From Bifiguratus adelaidae (taxonomy: Eukaryota; Mucoromycota; Endogonomycetes; Endogonales), in contig MVBO01000108.1 of the NCBI GenBank assembly GCA_002261195.1, positions 1 through 49,880 on the forward strand: DNA of 49,880 nucleotides, written 5' to 3'. The position numbers and the translations under genes are program-made. A model generated the notes under the pieces. It did no database searches, was not told the origin of the DNA, and worked only from the letters and a program-made list of their open reading frames with translations. Shown here in pieces: positions 1 through 9,508 of the stretch (positions are counted from its first letter, which is position 1; the number at the start of each line of letters is the position of its first letter).

Positions 1-2610
1 CGCCAATGATTTTTTCGTACAGCTTTCTGATGGAGCCAGTCTTTGAGTTCGTAGCATCAGTCTGTTGTGCTAGGATCATGGCTAGAGAAATAAGAGCACC
101 TTGTCGCACAAAGTCGACGGGGTCTTTAATCATAGGTTCAAGCAACTCGATCGCTTCCTAATTAATATGAATGTGTGAGTGTCAGATCAACATCGGATAG
201 CTTGCAGGACTCACCATCAATCCTGTTCCCGCACATGATATGCCGAGGGCAAGAGTGGCACCGTATCGTACATGTGGATTATAACTTTCCGAGAGCAATT
301 GCACCACTCTTGGAACTTGCGTATGGTTGCGCAGGAGAATGAAGCCAAGCGCAATAACAGCTGAACGACGGACATCATCGTTTACATCGCTAACAGCGAC
401 ATGCAGCAGACGGCGAATGGCCTTATTGTTACCAGTGCCAGCATAAGCCATAGCAAGGGCGTGGATTCCACCATACCGCAAAATGGCGTCCTGTAGGACG
501 ATAATATTTAGCCAACTTGATCTGACGCCGTTGACGACTTACCTTGTCCTCAGAAAGCTGCTCAATGATGCCATCCGCTTGCTCCTCACGACCATACATA
601 ATTAGCGCCATACCGACGGCCAGACCACGAATAATCTTCTCGTGCTGTGTCTCACGCGCATATTGCAACATTTCATGTATCGCCTTTTCAGAACCGGTAC
701 CGAGCATGACAAGACCCATTGCCAAACCAGCAGCTTCCGAAGCGACCGCGGAATCGCTGAACAGTACATTCTTTAGCTGTTCATAGATTTCGTCATTGTC
801 CGTGGCCATTCCAGCAACGCCTAAACCAAGACACGCTCCGTGCTGTATGACCTCGGTCTGTGTTTGGGACAAGGCTTTCCGGATGTAGTCGAGTACAGTG
901 TCACCGTGGTTGGCATGTATAAGACCAAGAGCGAACAGAGCTCCGCCTTCGCTGTAAGGGCTTCCACTGACACCTTCCTGCGGAAGGTAAGGTTGCAGCA
1001 ATTTCAATGATTCCGACAGTTGGCCCTTATGTATCACTCCCAAACCAGCCGTAGCGCTGAATTTTGACCAGTTGGTGGCACGCGAAAGCCACTCTAAGTT
1101 TTGGCGCAAGAATTCATCACTAGTCGTTCCAGAATTCATGAAAGCGTTTGCAAACGTAACAGCGGAATGGAACACTGAGTTTCGCGACTCCAAAGCATTC
1201 TAAATGGACATACCCAGTGTCAGGGATTTACATGAAAGCGGCTTGAGCTCTTCCGTACCTTTGTATTTTTCAATATGAGGAGGTCGGTATGGTTGTTTCT
1301 GTACAGGAACTCCACATGTAGTTTGATGGTTTCATCACCAGACAAAATTGATTTGATCTTAACAAACTTGTCGTCAGGATTTAGGGCGTCATCACCGGAT
1401 GGAGCAAAGGTTTCTTGAAGGTCGGCGATAACCCCTTGAAGAAACACTTGTGTCGCACTGTCCTCCAAGTCGAATGCAATTTGATAAGCCATCAGCAACG
1501 AATCCTATACAAGAAGGGTCAGTCGTTTGATAATGCACGTCCAATACTGCGCAAGTACATACATCATCTTGCTTATTCAGCAGGTCTCGCAGAATTTGTG
1601 CGCAAGCACGGAAGTCGTTGAGATGTAGCAGACATTGGCTGATGGCCACGTAGTCTGGTTCTTTGACATTTTCGTACAGTTGTACCAAAAGTCGCAAGAC
1701 CTTGTTTCGGAATTCCAAGTTCTGTACAAGAGTCATGCTGACCTCCATCACATAAGACAAGAGAGCGGCAGAATCACCAGCGTTGATCATTTGTTCTACA
1801 ACATCGAGCCGGCGTGCTTCTAAGGCAATGCCAATAGCCTTGACATTCGTTTAGCAACGCGTGATAGACTAATGATTCATGAACATACCTGTTTGTACTG
1901 TCCATCTTCCTGACATCGCTTAAACATGCGTTCTACAACATCTTGTAGGTCTGAATCGATTTCTACCTTTTCGTCTTCGGTCTGTTGAATCCTCAACTGT
2001 ATGTATTTGTCGATACATTTTACTGCAACAAAGCATGAGCATCAGCATCCACGGTGGTTTTAGAAATCCCCACATATAATGGTCTCCACGTATTCCGAGT
2101 GGTCATTGATATCAAAGAGGTCGCCAGCGTTGAGAGCGTATTGCACAGAATCATCGTACTCGCCGAGGTGATAATAAACCTTGAATCACCACAGATCAGC
2201 CATTGTTCACGCAGCAACAATCAAACAGACTGGTTGTACGTACCTTGGATGCCACGAGTGACGCGAGTTTGCTCTCCGAGAACGAAGGATCTTCGGACAA
2301 GATTTCACTAGAAAGCAGACAAGTCCTCGGTTAACACCGTCACGACCTCAAGCATAAGTCAGTCATGGACACCGTGCACAACCGCGCGTCCAATGACCAC
2401 CAATTCGTCCTACAACTTACATTTGAGACACAAAGTCGGCAATCTCTGCCCAGAACTCGCTCACGAGTCCATTGAGTTCCTGGAGCGCATACGACTTGAG
2501 TTCAGGTTGCGGATCTTGTAAAAGCGCAATGACACCACCTAGCATATCCCTTGTCAGCCTTGCGCTAGCATACTACCCTTGTAGTCCTTACCCGCAGACG
2601 TCAATGCCAT
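1..2610 (-). CDS. RPN2: 26S proteasome regulatory subunit RPN2 (PSMD1), 3' end outside window
   Basis: Large non-ATPase scaffold of the proteasome base; its toroid of PC repeats carries ubiquitin-receptor and lid contacts in nucleus and cytosol. Seen: the start ATG at 2610-2608 gives MALTSAG. A first intron of 53 nt follows (2591-2539), then exon 2 (2538-2421) encodes [20 protein letters not shown], typical of the RPN2 N-terminus. Further exons read [28 protein letters not shown] and [15 protein letters not shown]. The Gly/Ala-rich PC repeats ([54 protein letters not shown]) lie between about 1100 and 190. The most distal exon runs off the left edge ([20 protein letters not shown]), so the C-terminus is missing. 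Introns are short GT-AG. It is transcribed divergently from MAK11 across a 116-bp spacer. Family identity is very secure from repeat order and sequence; the exact splice sites of the middle exons were not all traced. Confidence 0.95.
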
Positions 2611-2726
2611 GTTGCTTCACAAGCAAGTGATGACGAATGCGCGACTTGGTCACTCTGGATTTGATGACGTCACTATTTCACTGTCGTTCCATAAAAGGAA
2701 ATTCAAGCTTTCTTTTTTCTTTGACG
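2611..2726. promoter_or_regulatory. Compact divergent promoter RPN2 / MAK11
   Basis: Only 116 bp separate the two start codons. It contains a perfect palindromic CRE/ATF-type site TGACGTCA at 2665-2672 and CCATAAAAGGAAA at 2689-2701, whose first ten bases are a CC(A/T)6GG CArG-type core. The latter word recurs in other promoters of this window. No PACE-like GGTGGCAAA proteasome element was seen. Binding factors are not known here; bZIP and MADS-box proteins are the usual readers of such cores. Confidence 0.7.
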
Positions 2727-4214
2727 ATGTCGAAGGTGCAGAACAAGAAGCGATCGGCAGCAACCGACGGCCATTCCGAGGAGAGCAAGCTCAAGAGGAT
2801 GAAAAGTGGTATGATGGACCTGTCAGACTTCCCGGGTCAACAGAAGGCGGTACCTTGGAAGGAGACAACGGACGAAGACTTTCGCATTGTAGCCGGGAGC
2901 TACGAACGTATTTTGTACGGTGTTGATGCCAAATGGCAAGTGGAGGAGGGACAAGAGGTAGGCTGGGAGACGTTTAAAAGAGCGTTTATCATGGTAGCGC
3001 AATACTCACGCTATGTTATGATAGCCAAATTTGCATCTCGAACCCATCTTTATCTTTCCCGCGCACATTGGGTGTATCAAGACTGTGGCTGTTGGCGGAA
3101 ACTATCTCGCTTCCGGTAGTACTGACGAAGTGATAAAGTGAGCTGTCTTGCATTGGCATTGCCGAGCGGAATATTGACATTTTCACCAAGGTTGTATGAT
3201 ATTAAGAAGAGAAAAGAGATGGGTTCACTGCTAGGACAACATCAAGGATCAATCACATGTCTAGAGTTCTACAGCAAGACACATATGCTATCCGGCAGTG
3301 ATGATGGACATATCTGCATATGGAGAACCAAGGACTGGGAATGTCTCAGCACTATGAAGGGGCATCAGTGGGTATCAGACTTGGATATGGGTGCGCTGAG
3401 CTTGATATTCACCCTCTATTTATCTGTCACAGGGGCCGAGTCAATTCCGTTTCTGTTCATCCAACAGGCAAAATAGCGTTGTCGGTATCGGCTGACAAGA
3501 CGGTGCGGTTATGGAATCTCATGAAGGGACGAAAAGCAAATGTGATCAAACTCAATAGAGGTGAGCGCGATGCGTTATTTGATAATGTCAAATATCTGAT
3601 GGATCCGACTGCAGAGGGACTACAAGTCATTTGGAGTCATGATGGAACCAAATACGCCATCATGTCTGATAACGACATTGTCATTTACAGAATAGAGGTG
3701 AGTTCGAACATTCGTTGGCCGGACAAGCACTCAAGTCATCATCAGGGAACCGAGCCTATACACGAAATCAAGCTTAGATCTCGATTCCACGCCATCTCAT
3801 TTGTCAGGCAGGGAGAGGTGGAGTACTTGATCACGGGAAGCGAAGACAAAAATATACGGATATGGGGTGGCGAAAATATGTCATGCCTGCTCGAACTTGG
3901 ATCTCACCAGACAAGGTAACAGTCACGCGGCTTGCTTTGCCTTTCGAGAGCTGAATGACTCATGCTTGCGGCGTAGAATCAAAGCTATTCACGTCATTGA
4001 AAGTACTAAACCAAAGGCCGAAGCCCCAACCTCCATTCTTGTCTCGGCTTCCTCGGATGGCTGGATCAAATGCTGGGATTTGCCAAAGGCCTTTGCTACC
4101 ATCCCTTCTGACACCACCAAAGACTCTCCGAATGCCTTTAACAACACCATTGGCGAGTACAATACGAAATCAAGATTAACCTGCCTTACTGTATCACCTC
4201 CGTTGCACCTATAA
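2727..4214 (+). CDS. MAK11: WD40 protein MAK11 / PAK1IP1-like, 60S ribosome biogenesis
   Basis: Nucleolar WD40 beta-propeller; in yeast Mak11 is needed for 60S subunit assembly and in animals PAK1IP1 also binds PAK1. The start MSKVQNKKRSA at 2727 gives a short basic N-terminus. Then come MDLSDFPGQQK and RIVAGSYERILYGVDAKW, followed by WD repeats such as VAVGGNYLASGSTDEVIKLY, SITCLEFYSKTHMLSGSDDG, ICIWRTKDWECLSTMKGH, VNSVSVHPTGKIALSVSADK, EYLITGSEDKNIRIW and ILVSASSDGWIKCWDL. About six introns. One (3698-3745, 48 nt) is a multiple of three without a stop, so its retention would add 16 residues in frame. The protein ends shortly after the last blade at 4214. The order of repeats and the N-terminal block make MAK11 the best call; other WD40 families are less likely. 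Confidence 0.88.
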
Positions 4215-4562
4215 TAGGCATAGTATAGACATGACATTCACTTGTACACTTTTGCATCCATTAGCCAACATACCTTGCCATGTCATAAAATCGGAACGTG
4301 TGCCACGCACGCAATATAGGCTACGCTTGGCGTCTCCATTGTTATGCCATTTCTGAATTTGGTGAATTATAGTGTTCCGGTTTCAAAAACGTTAACCAGG
4401 GTGGCTGTTCTATCACCTGGATACCATCGTCGATACTCGACGGCTTGATCCTTCTTCTATTGAGATCAAGGGTCTAGCGTTCATCTGCTATTCAGTATCT
4501 GCCAACGTCTTCTTCATTGACACTACCCGAATCAAATCCTCTTCTCCCCTTGACAATCGCTA
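4215..4562. other. Intergenic, MAK11 to transporter pseudogene
   Basis: 348 bp with no convincing coding frame or RNA gene. It holds the MAK11 3' region and whatever remains of the transporter promoter. I saw no CCATAAAAGGA element, TATA box or long simple repeat. Confidence 0.5.
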
Positions 4563-5983
4563 ATGGCGTACGCTCCGAGCCTTCCAGACTCACGAGACCA
4601 AGGCTTCTCATGGTATGTCTTCTTTTGCGTCGTGGTTGCTGTCCTTAGCAATTACTGCGATGGATATAATCGAGGTATGCCCAACATTAGTTCACAAGTG
4701 GTCGTGAATTGCGACGGGACGGATTCGAGTGGACGGTTCCCCGGTAGTATTCCCATGAGTGATGTTATTTGGTATGTAGGGAAAACGTGGTGCGATATGC
4801 CATGATGCTTACTTGTGACGACTAGAGCTCGTATAGATATCAATCATAATATGGTGCTCATAACTCCTTATAGGGACTTCTTGTGAGTTCGTATGGTCTA
4901 GGGGACTTGTAGGCTTATTCGTTGCTTCTCCGCTGATTCCATGCTATGGTAGACTGGATATCTTGCTCTGGAATAACCCCATTTATGTGGCCGGTGCGCT
5001 GTGCTACGGTTTCGCTACCTCCACTGGCGTATGATCGCTGGACGAGTGATTAATGGCATCGCAGCTGGGCTATGTTCAGCGGTAACGCCATTCTATATTG
5101 GTGAGATTTCGCCAACCAAAGTGCGAGGTGCAATGTGTAAGTGATTCATATTGTATGAAGGGGCGTTGCTTAAACCGTCACAGGCACATTGAATCAAAGC
5201 GGCTGTGTGTTTGGTATTCTGACGGCTCAATTGCTTTCATTGGCCCTCACATGCGCTCCAGGGTGGCGTATCATTTGGTCTCTTGTGGTACGTCAAAGGT
5301 TGAGATTGGATACTTTAGAATAACTCACCACATCCAGGGTTTTCTTGCATTTATCCAATTCGTTCTGCTCTTCTTCACCGTGGAGAGTCCACGTTACTGC
5401 GTCCTTAACAACAACATTGACAAAGCAGAAAGCGCGCTACAAAAGTTTACGCAAAGGGTATTCCATTCAAGAAGAAATGAGTGATATGTTGCGATCCCAG
5501 GCAACGGCAGATCTAGTGATGCCCATTGCTCATGGCCTCTCTGCCATTATACCTTATGAAGAAGCCAAACCTCACTTCTGTCGGGATCACACCATTCACG
5601 ACGTTCAAGAACTCGGAAAATTTTCAGCGGATCAATCTCGCAAGAAGCGAAGTGCAAAGAAGCCTTCCATTCGCTTCGAGCCATTGCCCACCGTCTCTGC
5701 CGTTCACCTGCCAAGTACCGAGGGGGCAATTGAGTCACAGAGTCGCCGCTCTCCCGTCACCTCCGGGTGCAAGTCGAGTCAGCAGTACACACTCATCGTC
5801 TTTGCCGTCATTTGTGCCATTGGCGCTTTAATCATAAGTAATCGTCTGCAAAGATTTAACGCCAGCCTTAAAAATACTCGACGCTGTCTGCCAGTACTCT
5901 ATATGCCTGAAACCAAAGGCCTCTCTCTGGATGATGTGGAAAGTTTCGCCTCCAGAAAGTCACACGATGACCTTGACTCATAA
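4563..5983 (+). pseudogene. Degenerate MFS sugar-transporter gene
   Basis: Recognisable major-facilitator sugar porter, a plasma-membrane sugar-proton carrier family, but broken. Seen in order: N-terminal TM1 (WYVFFCVVVAVLSNYCDGYN), LVGLFVASPLIPCYGR, MIAGRVINGIAAGLCSA, the family motif EISPTKVRGAM, APGWRIIWSL, the VESPRY motif and a C-terminal MPETKGLSLDDVESF. Keeping these in one protein needs single-base corrections at about 4874 (splice junction), 4901-4904 (G run), 5029-5030 and 5446-5448 (T run). In addition the second bundle of six helices is nearly absent: one hydrophobic segment (TLIVFAVICAIGALI) lies between the central loop and PETKG. Two introns (after GAMC and after WSL) still have intact GT-AG borders, so decay looks recent. 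Clustered sequencing errors could explain the frameshifts but not the missing helices. Confidence 0.8.
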
Positions 5984-6187
5984 GGCTATGGAGAAGTTTC
6001 TTCTATATAGTGGCCATGTGTCAATCTTTCTCCAGTGTATACATTCCATCTATTCCACACGTGCTTGTTCGAGCCGTCGAAGCGCTCTCCGCCTTAGTCA
6101 TTCCAAATTAGGAAGTCATTGTTCATACGCCGCATGACATCATCAACGCGTATTTCTTAGGAACATTTGGCGAGACAAGCAACGCTG

Positions 6188-6217
6188 CTCTCTCTTTCTT
6201 TCTCTCTCTCTCTCTCT
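6188..6217 (+). repeat. CT microsatellite in 5' leader of the reticulon-like gene
   Basis: A run of TC/CT with a few TTT interruptions ends about 11 bases before the ATG at 6229. Pyrimidine-rich leaders are common close to fungal transcription starts. The same strand bias (pyrimidine on the sense strand) is seen before several other genes in this window. Confidence 0.8.
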
Positions 6218-6228
6218 GATTGTCTGTC

Positions 6229-7131
6229 ATGGAGCCTACAATCGACGCACCCACAATCGATGCAGCCGAACCCATCACTCCCTTACCCCACATTGAGACA
6301 CCCCGCCTGCCGGATATTCCTCACCTCACACCCTTGACGCCCGGAACGACCGTGCAAGATGATTACTTTGTCCCTCGCACTCAATTCGAGCGACTCATTT
6401 ACTGGAACGATCCTGTTCAGTCACTTGTAGCTCTTACGGTCCTGTCGCTTCCATTGATCATCCAGATACACATTCTCAAGCTCACGGCCGGTTTAATCGT
6501 GATAGTCATGGGCATTCAAGGCGCCTATCTGGTTGTGATGCGAAGTGTGGCCGGAAAGCCCAATCAACATATCCAGGATATTCACTATGTCTCACACCGT
6601 CATGTCAACGATGTCGCCCATCAGGTCACGGATAATGTCAACTGGATCTTGAACGAAGGCGTCAGGCTCATGATGTTTGAGAATCCCACCTATAGCGGTA
6701 TTGTCTGGTTGATGTCCCTCATTGTCTATGGATTGGCTGGCGTGCTTTCCACGCGCGCCATACTTGTCTTGTTTTTACTCGGCCTGTTTAGTGTACCCGC
6801 GCTCCTCACCCGACACAAAAGAACAATCCAACGCAATCTCAAACAGGCGTCGCGAGTGGCGCAAGACCAATGGAACCAGACAAGCGAAATGGCTCAAGCC
6901 TCTACGGCTGACCTTGTCCAATCGGCCCGCGCTTCTACGGCCGCCTATGCTCAATCAGCCCAACAATCTACGGCTTCCTTGGCTCAGTCTGCCCAAGACT
7001 CCACCAATGCATTTGTCCAGTCGGCTCAAAAGGCAGTACAAAACGTACAAGACAAATGGCAGAACAAGGACGCAAACAATGCACGTAATCAGGCCGAGGA
7101 TACCAAGGAAGAGAACACGGCGCACATGTGA
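6229..7131 (+). CDS. Reticulon-like ER membrane-shaping protein with 11-residue repeats
   Basis: Single-exon gene. The start MEPTIDAPTIDAAEP at 6229 is chosen because it follows the CT leader; an in-frame ATG at 6220 is possible. Around residues 55-190 it has the reticulon pattern: ERLIYWNDPVQSLVALTV, a long hydrophobic hairpin, a polar loop (VSHRHVNDVAHQVTDNVN), EGVRLMMFENPTYSGIVW, a second hairpin, then FLLGLFSVPALLTRHKRTI, close to the reticulon ending LFSVPxxYxRHxxxID. Such double hairpins wedge into the outer ER leaflet and bend tubules. The tail (6898-7029) is four 11-residue units of the type ASTAxxxQSAQ and then a charged end. Its stop is 13 nt from the stop of the convergent kelch gene. 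No KKXX retrieval signal is seen. Identification rests on pattern, so moderately sure. Confidence 0.75.
   Translation: MEPTIDAPTIDAAEPITPLPHIETPRLPDIPHLTPLTPGTTVQDDYFVPRTQFERLIYWNDPVQSLVALTVLSLPLIIQIHILKLTAGLIVIVMGIQGAYLVVMRSVAGKPNQHIQDIHYVSHRHVNDVAHQVTDNVNWILNEGVRLMMFENPTYSGIVWLMSLIVYGLAGVLSTRAILVLFLLGLFSVPALLTRHKRTIQRNLKQASRVAQDQWNQTSEMAQASTADLVQSARASTAAYAQSAQQSTASLAQSAQDSTNAFVQSAQKAVQNVQDKWQNKDANNARNQAEDTKEENTAHM
6898..7029 (+). repeat. Four tandem 33-nt / 11-residue repeats in reticulon tail
   Basis: Units read ASTADLVQSAR, ASTAAYAQSAQ, QSTASLAQSAQ and DSTNAFVQSAQ. Conserved small and Gln positions with one hydrophobic patch per unit suggest an extended 11/3 amphipathic helix lying on a membrane, as in apolipoproteins and synucleins. 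DNA copies have diverged, so the protein pattern rather than the DNA is being kept. Confidence 0.85.
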
Positions 7132-7144
7132 TGCATATTGTTCT

Positions 7145-9216
7145 TCATTCATCATCCAATAAACGAGAATAGCTAGTGTCCTTGTCTTTGCGTAAACCAC
7201 GCACACCGTCCCAGATACGTGTACGTCGTTCTACCCTTGTGGAACCACTGTAGGTGGTAGCCGTCGTTGGGTTCTGCCTTGGTGCACGTTCGGGAGTTTT
7301 CTGCTGGCCTTGCACTGTCGAAAAGGGGTATCCATCCGTATTGTTGGATACCCTGTTCAACTCGGTATCGTGAAGATTGGTTGCGGGAATCCAGTAGGGT
7401 GTCTTCGACTTGCGTTGTCGTTTAAATAACGAGGCTGCACCCGACAGCGCGCCAGAGCCAGCAGCGAGCCATGATGATTTGCCGCGCGAACGAGGGGATC
7501 GGGTCGTCTTTCGGGCTCCAGAGCGGCCAAAAACGGATCCATAGAGTTGTCGACGGCGGTAACAAATAAATACGGCCGCTGCCACCAGGGCGACGAAGAG
7601 AATGGTGCCAATGGGCGCACCGATTTTGGCAGCATTAGCGCTGCCTGGCAGAACGACATTATTATCAGGGACAGGGGTGCCAGTTGGGTACTCTGTGACC
7701 GGCGTGGTGAAAGCTGACATGCTGCATTGAGGGGCCGATGTCGCCGTGGGATTCGGAACGGCTGTGAAGGTTAACGTCCAGGTAAAAGTGTCTTCATTAT
7801 AAACATCCATGGTGTTGATATAGGTATAGGTTGTGGTGTTGGTGGTGGTGTTGATGTATGCTCTACTGTAACCTAGAGCAATTGATTAGGTTAGAGGTTT
7901 GTAAAGATACAATGCTGAATCCATTGGAGACTTGCCGTTGTAGACCACCATTTGTGACCCGACCATGACCGCGCCATGCATGGCACGCGCAGTCAAGGGA
8001 ACATTTGGTTCGGTATAATCTTGAGTCCAGGTCATTGTGCAGGTGTCCAATCGATATAGAGAATTGTGGATGGTAGGTTCATTGACGGTTCCGTAAGAGA
8101 CCTGTTCGCCTCCGTAAATGAGGATACTATGGCCATCCTTGGCTTCAAACGAGAACAAGAAGGCGTCAGAAAAGACCACAGGGACGTACGGTATGGGGGT
8201 TACTCACAATTGACCGCAGAATGTCTGAAGCAAGGACAGGACATGAGCTTACGACCGCAATGATTTTCAAATGATCAACTCACCCAACTAACGCCTGAGG
8301 CGGGCTTCCATTCGTTCTGACGTTTTGGAATGTGTTACTTGTGATATCAAAAACGAGAGCTGTGCTGAAGGCATTCATGGGAGTAGTCAATTCACCCTTA
8401 TATGTATCAGCACTCATGCCACCGAGGATAATAATCTTGTCGCCGCTAACAAACGACGTTTAATCAGCTATTCCACAAAAAGGACATCCTGCGGCACAAA
8501 TCACTTACACCATGTTCATTGTGTGTCGCCAAAGGTAGGGGGCGTAAGTAGTGTCCATGGGCTGTGACCAAGAATAAGTACCATCACCATTAAATTGTAT
8601 CTTCCACAGGTCGTTGTACTGTAAACCAAATGCATCAACATGGCACTCCTTCTCTGTTGATCAGCACTCACAAATTGTGTAGGCATCACGTCTGGACCCG
8701 AGGTCTGCGCCGCCCCCCCAAACATGTAGGCAGCGCTCCCATCTCCATTGACCACCACCGTATGATACTGCCTCGGGCGCGGATATACACTTCCAGTCTG
8801 TAGTTGTGCATTCTTCCAGGCAGGATTTGCACCTGGCGTATAGGACAAAAGCACGCCCTGTCCTGTCACGACCCCATTCCCGGCCGAGCTGATGCCGTCT
8901 TGGATATAAATGCTATTATTGCCCGCAAACGCTATCCCATTCATGTAAGGCTGAACAGCACCTGTTTCGTTAGCATTCTGCCATGCAACGGCCGACAGGT
9001 CCTGCGCTTGGCTTGCCGCAAAGTATTGATGGTTTTCTTGCGTATAGTTGCCTCCCAACGAATACACGTTTCCACCAAACACTACAGTGCTGACGAGTGA
9101 AACAAGGTCAGGTACGAGATGAGACGTGGTGCCACTTACTTTGGACCCGCAATATTCTCGGGTGCAGCTATCCCCCGAGCAGTAAGAAGCCCCAAGGCAA
9201 GCCAGAGAGCGTGCAT
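7145..9216 (-). CDS. Kelch-repeat single-pass membrane protein
   Basis: Start at 9216 gives the signal peptide MHALWLALGLLTARGIAA. The first intron (9139-9090) leads into kelch blades: TVVFGGNVYSLGGN, PRPRQYHTVVVNGDGS, AYMFGG, YNDLWKIQFNGDGTYSWSQP, LWRHTMN, KIIILGGMSADTYKGE, GHSILIYGGEQ, SLYRLDTCTMTWTQ, ARAMHGAVMVGSQMVVYNGK. After a Ser/Thr/Pro-rich stalk comes a membrane helix (GAPIGTILFVALVAAAVFI), stop-transfer YRRRQ and a basic cytosolic tail ending SRLLDDE at 7145. The architecture (signal, beta-propeller ectodomain, one helix, basic tail) suggests a surface or secretory-pathway protein; partners are unknown. About six exons with short introns. The family is common in Mucoromycota-type genomes, but no specific ortholog is recognised. 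Confidence 0.85.
7158..7163 (+). terminator. Probable poly(A) signal AATAAA of the reticulon gene
   Basis: AATAAA lies 27 nt after the reticulon stop codon, inside the last codons of the antisense kelch gene. It implies overlapping 3' ends of the two convergent transcripts. Confidence 0.55.
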
Positions 9217-9508
9217 AAGAGCGAGAGATGAAGTCCTTGTGAGATGTTCAGCAGCAAGAGGTATGTGTGCTAAAAAAGGAAAGTGTGAGAAAGGCCTTTT
9301 GTGGGGAAAGCTGGAAAGAGCGCCAATGATGGACAGCGAGAGAAACAGCGAGCAGCGATCGATACAATAGAGCAATGAAGTTTATGAATGTATACACAGG
9401 ACAAGCGAGGAGCGAAAGAGAGAAAGAAAGAAAGAGAGGACGAGTGAGATGCATAAAGCACCTAAGAAACGAGCCTAAACAGCATTGACATGTGATTGTC
9501 ACTTGGCG
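9217..9508 (-). promoter_or_regulatory. Kelch gene 5' region with pyrimidine-rich sense strand
   Basis: 292 bp between the acyl-CoA synthetase stop and the kelch ATG. On the minus (sense) strand it carries a CTTT/CT-rich stretch (about 9413-9438). The plus strand has CTAAAAAAGG at 9269-9278, one base off a CC(A/T)6GG core and about 53 bp upstream of the ATG. No open frame here looks coding. Confidence 0.45.
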
